From assembly GCA_035533075.1 (NCBI GenBank), contig DATLUO010000215.1, positions 38,346 through 102,345 of the forward strand: a stretch of DNA of 64,000 nt. Reading direction: 5' to 3'. The notes under the pieces are model-generated. The model had not been told where the DNA came from. It did no database searches and saw only the letters and a program-made list of their open reading frames with translations. The position numbers and the translations under genes were made by a program. Positions within the stretch are counted from its first letter, which is position 1, and every line of letters starts with the position of its first letter. The DNA comes from Pirellulales bacterium. GTDB taxonomy: Bacteria; Planctomycetota; Planctomycetia; Pirellulales; JAICIG01. Below are positions 42,549 to 49,829 of the stretch, in pieces.

Positions 42549-43637
42549 TCACCTTTTTGGCCGGTCCGGCTTTGGAAACCGCCCCTCGTCCGGCACGACG
42601 CCGAGCGACCGTTCGAGCTCCTTGATTCGCGGGATTCGGTAGAACTGCACGGCGCTCTTTTGTTCGCTCCAAAGGCCATGCTCGCGCAGCCTGGCCTCCC
42701 CGCAGGTGGCGAGCTGCTTTTTAATTGCGCCGCAAAGCGTCGCCCATCGTGCGGTGCTTTCGAGCACGCTTTCAAACTGGGCGCGAGATAACGGCCCGCG
42801 GACCGCTAGCAAGGCGAAGCTGTCCGGTAGCCAAGGGCAGTCATCCTTCCGGCCGTACTTTCCTTCGATGCGATCGCGTTGGCGAAGGAACTCAACGCCA
42901 TCGGCCGTCGCGTCAACGTTCCCCTGTCCTGAATTTCCTTCGACGTTCCCGGAACGTTCTGGAACGTTAGGAACGTTAGAAGAGATCTTACTACCAGGAA
43001 CGTTAGGAACGTAGGAACGTTCCAACAACTTCCGTGCCGTTGGCTGACTGGTGGCGCGTCGCCTGGCCTCGATTCGCGCCGCAAGTGCTTTTGCTTCCGC
43101 GTCTTCGGCCGGCGGAACTTTTTCTTCGCACGGCCCGCGCGGCTGCGCACTCGCGGTGCGCACCGGCGGCGCGCACTCGCGGTGCGCACCATCGGTGCGC
43201 ACCGCCGGTGCGCACTCCTGGTGCGCGTCCGATACCACGTCGAAACAACGCCTTTCGTGGTCGCGCTTCAGCTCAAACAGCGTTTGCTGTGCATCGGACG
43301 GGGCGCCGCGCCGCATGCCGACTTTGAACTCGCCGCTCAGCCGGCCGGCCGGCAGTGCGGCGAGCCCGGCCTTCTCCAGCCGGCGTAGCGCCTTGCGGAT
43401 GTTGCTGGCCGAATTGCCCGGACCGCTGAACTCCGTCCCGAGGCAAGATAGCGATGTGCTGACGATGCCCGGTTCACCATGGCATGCTCGCCAAAAGTGA
43501 ATGAACAGGCGGCCGGCGAGAGTCTCGCGGCCGGCCGCGTCGGGCCACAGCCTGGCGTCGCGCAGGATCTGCTGCGCGTCGTGCTCGAGCGGATCGACGA
43601 CGGGAAGGCCGTCCGGGTTGAACAAGGCGACGTCCAT
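42549..43637 (-). CDS. Candidate replication/regulatory protein with internal iteron arrays
   Basis: 362 residues from ATG 43637. Residues 1-120 contain a winged-helix-like section (ETLAGRLFIHFWRACHGEPG, SASNIRKALRRLEKAGLAAL). The middle is low complexity and encoded by two repeat arrays: GGTGCGCACC palindromes (43155-43215) giving ECAPAVRTDGAHRECAPPVR, and GGAACGTT units (42951-43021) giving NVPNV. The C-terminal domain (WLPDSFALLAVRGPLSRAQF, STARWATLCGAIKKQLATCG) is helical. Short repeats inside an initiator gene are the arrangement of lambda O and several plasmids, hence the suggestion of replication, but no family match is certain. Confidence 0.5.
   Translation of the reverse strand: MDVALFNPDGLPVVDPLEHDAQQILRDARLWPDAAGRETLAGRLFIHFWRACHGEPGIVSTSLSCLGTEFSGPGNSASNIRKALRRLEKAGLAALPAGRLSGEFKVGMRRGAPSDAQQTLFELKRDHERRCFDVVSDAHQECAPAVRTDGAHRECAPPVRTASAQPRGPCEEKVPPAEDAEAKALAARIEARRRATSQPTARKLLERSYVPNVPGSKISSNVPNVPERSGNVEGNSGQGNVDATADGVEFLRQRDRIEGKYGRKDDCPWLPDSFALLAVRGPLSRAQFESVLESTARWATLCGAIKKQLATCGEARLREHGLWSEQKSAVQFYRIPRIKELERSLGVVPDEGRFPKPDRPKR
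42951..43021. repeat. GGAACGTT iteron-like array
   Basis: GGAACGTT at 42951, 42961, 42970, 42997 and 43014, with GGAACGTA at 43006; further AACGTTCC/GACGTTCC at 42915 and 42942. Spacing of 8 to 10 bp puts most units on one helix face or nearly so. Confidence 0.7.
43155..43215. repeat. GGTGCGCACC palindrome array
   Basis: GGTGCGCACC at 43155, 43181 and 43194, and GGTGCGCAC at 43207, spaced 26, 13 and 13 bp. Lies inside the coding sequence of the gene at 42549-43637. Confidence 0.7.
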
Positions 43638-43649
43638 GCCGGCGGACTC

Positions 43650-43877
43650 CTATGCTGTTATGGCCTCGGACGGCCGCGGCGGCCGGCCATGGACTTCCGC
43701 CCGCGCGATCACCACATCGGCCGGTGCGCGGATTCTCAACCGGGTCCGGTCCGGCAGTATCTCGACGACCTGCACCACGGCCACGACGCGCCCCTCAACC
43801 TCGATCACGACTTCTTCGCTTTGGCGACGCGAAACAACGAGGCCGCCGTTCGGCAGGCCCGGACTTAGAAAGTCCAT
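43650..43877 (-). CDS. csrA: CsrA/RsmA-family RNA-binding regulator
   Basis: 75 residues from ATG 43877, preceded by GGAGGG with 10 nt spacing. The CsrA fold is evident: GGLVVSRRQSEEVVIEVEGR, VVAVVQVVEILPDRTRLRIR and APADVVIARAEVHGR, matching the LxLSRKxGExI, VxLGIxAPxxVxVxRxEV pattern. CsrA dimers bind GGA motifs in leaders and control translation. Inside a mobile element it may regulate the element's own messages or the host. The N-terminal extension before GGLVVS is about 12 residues longer than usual. The next gene follows after 12 bp. Confidence 0.85.
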   Translation of the reverse strand: MDFLSPGLPNGGLVVSRRQSEEVVIEVEGRVVAVVQVVEILPDRTRLRIRAPADVVIARAEVHGRPPRPSEAITA

Positions 43878-44303
43878 CGTCAAAAACCCTCCATGCTTGG
43901 GAACGCCCGCTTCTCACAAGGCCCCGCTGCCCCCGACAAACCTACGGCTCCGTGTCGTCGAGCTTCTGGTCGACCAGGCGTCGGCGGTGGGCCGCCGAGA
44001 CGACGGCCGGCGGCGGCGCGACGGATTTCGAAGGCGACGTTGCTCGCCGGCAGAAAGCCAGGCACGCGGCGGCAAACTTGCTCGCCCGGTAGATCGATCA
44101 CGCGCAGTGCGGACGGCGCCGGCCGCAAGTGGCCCGGCTGAGCGTAAGGGCCGCTGGCGCTTACTCGCCGCCATTCGTGTTTTCGGCTATGATACATTTG
44201 CTCGGTTTTCGCCGCGGGCCGGCGCCCCGTCAGGGAGCCGGCCCGCGGCTTTTATGCTGGCTTCCAATGCCCGCTTCTCACGGCGCCCCGCTGCCCCACA
44301 AAC
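43878..44303. other. Region with decayed duplicate of the HTH gene 3' end
   Basis: 43905-44021 is a diverged direct repeat of 44267-44384. In one minus frame it still encodes a tail ending RRRLVDQKLDDTEP, parallel to RRRLVDQELDDMGL of the gene at 44304. The rest has no clear gene; a frame from 44197 to 43880 (VIDLPGEQVCRRVPG and following) may be a small HTH fragment but is not convincing. Confidence 0.45.
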
Positions 44304-44678
44304 CTACAGCCCCATGTCGTCGAGCTCCTGGTCGACCAGGCGTCGGCGGTGGGCCGGCGCGACGGCGGCCGGCGGCGGCGCGACGGCCTGCGGCTGCTGG
44401 GCCGCCAGCCAATCGAGCACGTCGCGACCGCGGACCCGCCAGACCTTGCCGATGCGTGTCGCCGGCAGGCGCAGCAGCTCGCCGCCGACCGCCACGCCGT
44501 GGCGTAGGTGCCGCTCCACCGTGCGCGGCGAAACACGCAGCGCGTTGGCGAGCTGAGCGATGCTGTAGAGCCCGTCCGGCTCGATGGCCGGTACCCGGCC
44601 AGGTCGCACGTCGATCAAACTCGAAACTCCAAGGTCTGTTGCCCGGAGTTTGAGTTTCCACGCGCTCGAAGCGCCCAC
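44304..44678 (-). CDS. Helix-turn-helix (excisionase/MerR-like) DNA-binding protein
   Basis: Up to 124 residues; start uncertain (44678 or a TTG about 22 codons in). The core is an HTH of the excisionase/AlpA kind: DGLYSIAQLANALRVSPRTV, ERHLRHG, then LLRLPATRIGKVWRVRGRDV and LDWLAAQQ. Such proteins recognise arm sites and direct excision, or act as regulators. A Pro/Ala-rich tail follows. Located 132 bp downstream of the multi-HTH gene and in the same direction as the integrase, consistent with a recombination directionality factor (inference). Confidence 0.7.
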   Translation of the reverse strand: MGASSAWKLKLRATDLGVSSLIDVRPGRVPAIEPDGLYSIAQLANALRVSPRTVERHLRHGVAVGGELLRLPATRIGKVWRVRGRDVLDWLAAQQPQAVAPPPAAVAPAHRRRLVDQELDDMGL

Positions 44679-44810
44679 TAATTCGCTGAACTAGGCGGTG
44701 CCCGATTGACCCCAAAAACCGCTGGAAATACGTGATTTCTGAGCGCAAAAAAATGGCCCGGCTTGCTGGCCGGGCCCTTGACACGGGTCTGCGCCCACAA
44801 AATCCGCGAA

Positions 44811-46430
44811 TTAGTGGGCGCGTCGTTTCTTGCGAGTGGCCTTGTCGACGATGTTTTTGACGGTCCCCCTCGGCATTTGCCCGAATGCATTGCCCAGGTC
44901 CGCGAAGTTCTTGTATTCGCCGGTCTGCCAGGCCTCAACGATTCGGCGGTTGCGCTCTTGCTTCGCGGCGTCGACCGGCCGTCCGCGTTTGCGACGTCGA
45001 TTGTGTTCGAGCATTGCCTCGGCCGCCGGGGGGAGCAACCCGGCAGCGCTGCTGTTTGCATGCGCTTCGCCCTTTGACTCGGCGGCGATCGCCGGCGCCG
45101 CGGCCATTGTTCCGCTGGTGCGAACTACCGACCGGCGGCTCCGTGCAACAAGGCCAACGGCCTTACGGTATGCGGACGCCTTTCCGCGCGGTGGGGCCGG
45201 CAAAACGCAATCGAGAAACCACAGTACGGCACACGGCGTCGCGTCCATTAGTTCGGACGTAGCCGGCCTTGCCCGTGCCTTGTCGCGGAATTTCCACGCG
45301 AGCGGCGACTTAGGCACCCACATCCTTGCACCCTTCATCACCACGCCGCGGCGTCCCCAGCAGCCTCTCAGTTTTCCCTGTTTCGCTGTGCTCGGCGCGT
45401 CCCCGATCTCGCGAATTGCTTCCAAGAGCCAGCCGTCAAACGCGTCGAGCAGCCCAAGCTCCCGCGCCCTACATCGCAACGGGCTAAGGGTCACCGGCGC
45501 ATCAAACGGATTCCCTTCGATGTTCCGCACACGTTCAAGGGCCTTGTTCCGCGTTGCATGCTCCGCAAAACGAAGCATGTTGGACTTCACCTTCTCGGCG
45601 CCAAAGCGGTCTCGCCCTTGGCCGAATTCCCCAGCGCCGATGCGCTGCGCCGATGACTTCGATATGCCCAACTCCGTAGCGACGTCGACTATCCGTTTGC
45701 CTTCAGCAAGCATGGACCTTGCCACGTCCGATTGGCGAACGCGGCTTGCGTAACGCTCTTGCCAGCCGGCATCGTCGCCGAACAGGCGGTCCCACGCGGC
45801 CGAATTCTTCGGGACGTTTCTCCCAGCCTCGGCCTCGGCGATTGCATCGACGAGGGCTTGGCGGCAAGTAGCATCCCGTTGCCACCGTTTGAACGTCGAA
45901 CGCGAAATGCGTGCGGCGTCGCAAATGGCGTTCGGCGTCAACTCGTCGCGCATTTTCACGACCCATTCTGGGACGATCAGCCAAGTTTCAGGCCCGGGGG
46001 CGCCGTAGTGCCAACCAACGAACTCTGCCGTTTGCTCAGGCGGGAAGGATCCGTCCGAGAACCACGAGTCATAGTGCGACCGCTGCCCCGGCTGGAGAAT
46101 TTCGCGCATCACGGCCCCAAAATCCCACGCTTTCGTTGCCGCCTTGATGTCCGAATCGCTGGCCAGGTTGACGTCTGGTGGTAGGTCGGCGCCGGCCAAG
46201 AACCAGGCACGGAAGTATGGGACGTTTCTGAAACGGCGAAGCATCCTTCGTGCGGCGTCCCTTTCCGCCGTCGTTCGCAGCACTTTTAACGTCGCCTCAT
46301 GGCCGCCGCCGGAGGCGCCGGCAAGCAGCTCTCGTTGCGCGAGTGCTCGACTGGGAAGCACAAGAAGTGTTTTCCCGTCGCCCTGGTAAACGCCGTAGCA
46401 AATTCGCGCGCCGGTCTCTTTGGTCCGCAC
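44811..46430 (-). CDS. Large unknown protein with several HTH-like segments
   Basis: 539 residues from GTG 46430. A strong ribosome site GGAGGG lies 4 nt upstream and overlaps the integrase stop codon, so the two genes are coupled. Three HTH-like segments are visible: ICDAARISRSTFKRWQRD (about residue 182), IVDVATELGISKSSAQRIG (about 245) and FADLGNAFGQMPRGTVKNI (about 515). Between them are Trp-rich and basic stretches. No nuclease, helicase or polymerase motif was found. I do not recognise the family. Position next to the integrase suggests a role in maintenance or control of the element. Confidence 0.65.
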   Translation of the reverse strand: MRTKETGARICYGVYQGDGKTLLVLPSRALAQRELLAGASGGGHEATLKVLRTTAERDAARRMLRRFRNVPYFRAWFLAGADLPPDVNLASDSDIKAATKAWDFGAVMREILQPGQRSHYDSWFSDGSFPPEQTAEFVGWHYGAPGPETWLIVPEWVVKMRDELTPNAICDAARISRSTFKRWQRDATCRQALVDAIAEAEAGRNVPKNSAAWDRLFGDDAGWQERYASRVRQSDVARSMLAEGKRIVDVATELGISKSSAQRIGAGEFGQGRDRFGAEKVKSNMLRFAEHATRNKALERVRNIEGNPFDAPVTLSPLRCRARELGLLDAFDGWLLEAIREIGDAPSTAKQGKLRGCWGRRGVVMKGARMWVPKSPLAWKFRDKARARPATSELMDATPCAVLWFLDCVLPAPPRGKASAYRKAVGLVARSRRSVVRTSGTMAAAPAIAAESKGEAHANSSAAGLLPPAAEAMLEHNRRRKRGRPVDAAKQERNRRIVEAWQTGEYKNFADLGNAFGQMPRGTVKNIVDKATRKKRRAH

Positions 46431-46439
46431 GGTTCCCTC

Positions 46440-47994
46440 CTATCCGATCTGCCGCGCGATTTCGGCGGCCTTGTCGAAGTCACGTTGGGCCTTGGCCTTC
46501 TTGTCGAGATACCGCTCCGTCGTGCGGGCGTCGGTGTGGCCCAGCGCGGCGCGGGCCGCGTCGATGCCGAACTGGCTTTCCACTTCGTCGGCCGCGCTGT
46601 GCCTGAGCTGATGCAAGTGCCAGTACGGCGAGCCCACCGATTCGAACCAGGCCCGCTTGGGCGTCCAACAGTAAACCGTCGTTGCTTTCTTCGCCCCCCT
46701 TGCGTTTCCGCTTCGGTTTGGGCGGCAGCTTGTGTCCGCGTGACTCGGCCAGCTTGCACAACGCCCGTTTGAGCGCACGGGCCAGGGCGCCGTGATCGTA
46801 CGGTTTGCCGGCCCGACAGGACCGCCCCATGCGATCGTGGCCGAAACAGTAATCGTCGGCGTCGCGGTCCAGGTACGGCCGCAAAACCCCTTGCGCCTCG
46901 CGGCCGATGTACAAGCGGCGCTCCAGCCCCTTGTGTTCCGTCTTGTGGCCTTCGACCTTGAAATACCAGACTTCGCCGGCGTCCGGCTCGCCGGTCGGCG
47001 CCGTCTGGGCCTGCGCCGCCTGCCCCGTCTGCCCCGCCTTGAAACGGGCGATCGACAGGATGTCTGGCGATTCGCCGTCGCCGTCGGCGGCCGGCGGCGG
47101 TGGCGACGGTGGCGACGGCGACGCATCGACCAGCCGACGACAACGGCCGTCGGCGCTCACGACCATCAAATCCCGCGGCCGCAAGGCCAGCGGCTCGCTG
47201 GGCCGGCAGCAGGTCAGGCGGATGAAGCGCAGCACGTCGGCCGCCAGCTCCGGCAGGAAGGGGAGCGTCTGGTCGACGATGTCGTCGGGCACGGGGGGCA
47301 CTTTTTGGCTGGGCCTGGCCCGCGTCCGCCCATCGATGAGATTCTTGACCAGCATCAGGGCGCCGGCCACGGATTCGGGTACCAGCTTATTCTCTCCGCC
47401 CCAGCGGAACATTTCACGGACTTGCCGTACCCGTTCGTTGACCGTGCTGACACAGCTTTGCCGTTCGTCGATGAGCATGTCGCGATACATTTTTAGTTTC
47501 ACCTGGTCGAACAGCGCGACCGGCAGGTCGCCGAACATGCGGCGCAGATACTTGAGCGAGGTGCGGATGTTGAGGGCCTCGCTGGTCAGCTCGCCGCGCT
47601 TGCGAAAGTGTTCGAGCACGTGCTGTTTCCAGTAGGCCAAGATCAAGTCGCTCACGAGGGCCGGCTCGCCCGACGCGGGGCGCGTGAGGGTTGCTGTCAA
47701 TGGGGCGGGCTGCGGGCCGGCCGGGCCGAGGGCGGCGGCGCGTCGGGTGAGCTCGTCCTGGAATTTTTTGCGGGCCTCGGGCGTGCCTTTGCGATCGGCC
47801 CATTCGGCCAGCTTTTCCAGGTAAGCCGTCCAGGCCGCGGCGGTGCCCTTCCAGGCGGCCCAGCGGGCCAGCTCGGCGTGATACTTCTCTCGGGCCTCGT
47901 CGCTGCCGTAGGTGCCGAGATAAATTCGTTGGCTGTCGAATTGAATCCAGGCGCCGCCGGTGGCCTTGTGTTTTTTGAATTTCGGAACGCGCAC
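46440..47994 (-). CDS. Tyrosine recombinase/integrase, frameshifted
   Basis: Start GTG 47994 (VRVPKFKKHKATGGAWIQFD), with GAGGAG 6 nt upstream; the frame is open to 48201 through the tRNA. Core-binding domain at about residues 100-220; catalytic Arg in CCRPSEPLALRPRDL; a Pro/Ala-rich insertion of about 50 residues; the Lys region GHKTEHKGLERRLYIGREA. The frame is then lost at a run of six C (46694-46699, plus strand). One base fewer restores the reading into YWHLHQLRHSAADEV and ALGHTDARTTERYLDK, which carry the His-x-x-Arg, His and nucleophile Tyr. The restored frame ends at TAG 46440, coupled to the next gene. Sequencing error, mutation or programmed shift are possible. Confidence 0.85.
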
Positions 47995-48011
47995 AGTGCT
48001 CTCCTCGCTTT

Positions 48012-48040
48012 GGAAGCGCGTCAAAATTTGACGCGCTTCC
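48012..48040. promoter_or_regulatory. Perfect palindrome, 14-bp arms, upstream of the integrase
   Basis: GGAAGCGCGTCAAA, one A, and its exact complement. It lies between tRNA-Pro and the integrase GTG (18 bp from it). Its arm sequence recurs at 29837-29850 near the left junction. Likely integrase arm site or repressor operator. Confidence 0.65.
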
Positions 48041-48119
48041 GCAGGCAAGGCCACACTGCCGCTTTCGGGCAGGCGGGCTGCACGCAACGTAACGTGAGCC
48101 ATTGGCCGTAGTTGTGAAA

Positions 48120-48164
48120 AATCGGGGCGACAGGATTCGAACCTGCGACCTTCTGGTCCCAAAC
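48120..48164. repeat. Right attachment repeat
   Basis: 45 bp identical to 29664-29708; forms the 3' half of the intact tRNA-Pro, from the anticodon loop to just beyond the acceptor end. Confidence 0.9.
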
Positions 48165-48196
48165 CAGACGCGCTAGCCAGACTGCGCCACGCCCCG
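48122..48196 (-). tRNA. tRNA-Pro (anticodon TGG)
   Basis: 75 nt, all arms pair: acceptor CGGGGCG/CGCCCCG with discriminator A, D stem GCGC/GCGC, anticodon stem TCTGG/CCAGA with loop TTTGGGA (TGG), T arm GCAGG-TTCGAAT-CCTGT. No encoded CCA. It is the integration site of the element at 29664-48164; the 3' half is duplicated at the left junction. Confidence 0.95.
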
Positions 48197-48387
48197 CTCA
48201 TTTCGAGATCGTCTTCATCGTATCGGCTGGCGGGCGGGCGGGCAATCCCAACGTATCCCTCAAACTAGCTGTTTTGTTCGGTATTTCCGTGTTTGCCAAG
48301 CTGCACTTTTTTCTGGACAGAACCCCGCCGGTCTGATATGCTTAGCGACTTGGGGCGTCATTATTTTTCTTCCTCTTTAACGGATGG

Positions 48388-49725
48388 ATGTGTGCTATGA
48401 GAGAAACAGTCAGTCGAACGCGGCCTCAGCCGCACAGGCAGTCCAGTGGTTTCACACTGGTCGAGTTGTTGGTGGTCATCGCCATCATCGGAATTTTGAT
48501 CGCACTGCTGCTGCCCGCCGTTCAGGCGGCCCGCGAGGCGGCACGCCGCAGCCAGTGCAACAACAACCTGAAGCAGATCGGGTTGGGGCTGCAGACCTAT
48601 GCCGACATCAACAAGAGTTTTCCCTACGATGCCTTGTGGGGCCAGTATCCCTTCACCACGTTTCAGACCCCGGCCCCGACCGCGGCTACCCCGGAACTGT
48701 ACTTCCATTACCCGTGGAGTTTCATGATCCTGCCGCAGATCGAACAGGTTCCGCTCTATAACGCGGTCAACAAGCGGCTGGCGATCTGGAACCAAAGCCA
48801 GCAGTACGGCACGGGCGGCGTTTCGACGGTCATCCCGCCGCAGTATTTTGGCTACACCCAGTCTCAGCAGATTCCGCCCTACCGTTGCCCGTCTGACGGC
48901 ACGTTCACCGGGCCGGGCGATCTGCCGTTGTTGAGCATGTGGATGAATTACGCCGGCAGCCAAGGGGTGGGCTTCTATCAGACCAGGGCGCGGAACGGCA
49001 ACTGGGCCGAAGGCCAGTCGGCGGCCCCCTTAGGGACCAAGGGAATGTTCACCTTTAACGAGCCTTCCAACTTCGGCTCCATCAAAGACGGCACCTCCAA
49101 TACCATTGCCGTGGCCGAGGTGACGGCGTGCAGCGTGGCGGCGCCCACCGCTCAAGGCTTAGCCACTTTCAATACGAACCCCGCTTCGGACTTGGTCTTT
49201 ACGGCCGCGTCCGGAGCCGGCAACAGCGAGCCGGTTCCCCAGCTTTGGAACATCCCCGGCCAGGCCGTGACGTGGTCGCCGCCGGCCCTTGCCCAGGGTG
49301 GGACGGGCAAGCAACGGTCCAATCTTCAAAACGCGGTCGGCTCCGGCGTTTATGTTCCGATGATCTTCCGTTCGCCGATGGTCGCCTTCACGGAAAGCCT
49401 GACCGGCAGCGGCCCTTGCGGATATAGCATTGCCAACGGTGGGGTCTACAACGGGGCGCTGGGAGCCGGTTGCGGCGCCGGGGGCGGCGGTTTTGACCTG
49501 ACCGGCACCGTGGGGCCTTCGACGCTCTATGGCCTCGCGCCGCTGTATAACGCCCTGTACAGCCCGAACTCCAACTGGCCCGGTCCGGACAGCAACCATC
49601 CTGGTATCGTGCTGGCCGTTTTTGCCGATGGCCATACCCAACAGATCCAGAACAGTATCACGTTCCTCATCTGGGCGAGCATAAACACTCGCCAAGGCAG
49701 TGAAGCGATCAGCGGCGACTTCTAG
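48388..49725 (+). CDS. DUF1559 prepilin-type protein
   Basis: 445 residues; ATG 48388 or 48397. The prepilin cleavage/methylation motif [20 protein letters not shown] is followed by [20 protein letters not shown] and [11 protein letters not shown], diagnostic of planctomycete DUF1559 proteins. The body has the usual [11 protein letters not shown] and near the end [13 protein letters not shown]. These are exported through type II/IV-pilin-like systems and form surface structures; exact role unknown. Monocistronic, with a strong terminator at 49767. Confidence 0.95.
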   Translation: MCAMRETVSRTRPQPHRQSSGFTLVELLVVIAIIGILIALLLPAVQAAREAARRSQCNNNLKQIGLGLQTYADINKSFPYDALWGQYPFTTFQTPAPTAATPELYFHYPWSFMILPQIEQVPLYNAVNKRLAIWNQSQQYGTGGVSTVIPPQYFGYTQSQQIPPYRCPSDGTFTGPGDLPLLSMWMNYAGSQGVGFYQTRARNGNWAEGQSAAPLGTKGMFTFNEPSNFGSIKDGTSNTIAVAEVTACSVAAPTAQGLATFNTNPASDLVFTAASGAGNSEPVPQLWNIPGQAVTWSPPALAQGGTGKQRSNLQNAVGSGVYVPMIFRSPMVAFTESLTGSGPCGYSIANGGVYNGALGAGCGAGGGGFDLTGTVGPSTLYGLAPLYNALYSPNSNWPGPDSNHPGIVLAVFADGHTQQIQNSITFLIWASINTRQGSEAISGDF

Positions 49726-49766
49726 TCGCGAGAGCGTTCACAAACATTTTCCGCCGGTCTTTTTGC

Positions 49767-49801
49767 GGCGGCTGCCACAACGGTGGCAGCCGCCTTTTTT
49801 T
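49767..49801 (+). terminator. Rho-independent terminator
   Basis: 12-bp stem GGCGGCTGCCAC/GTGGCAGCCGCC with a 4-nt loop followed by seven T, 41 bp after the DUF1559 stop. It may also serve the convergent gene ending at 49830, as the stem is symmetric, though the opposite A/T tract is weaker. Confidence 0.9.
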
Positions 49802-49829
49802 GCCGTAGCGAGTCCCTCTTGGACGGAAC

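Larger units (their letters stand above)
29664..48164. mobile_element. tRNA-Pro-integrated mobile element, about 18.5 kb
   Basis: Bounded by a perfect 45-bp direct repeat (29664-29708 and 48120-48164) corresponding to the 3' half of tRNA-Pro from the anticodon loop onward. The complete tRNA lies at the right end, with a tyrosine integrase starting 126 bp inside. Contents include a serine recombinase, a ParB/RepB-style DNA-binding protein, CsrA, a candidate replication protein with internal iterons, HTH proteins, many small genes, duplicated operons and four copies of a structured leader. No capsid, tail, terminase, relaxase or type IV secretion gene was recognised, so it may be a satellite, a defective plasmid-like element or a cargo island. 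The integrase frameshift suggests it is fixed or decaying, unless that is a sequencing error. Confidence 0.85.
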
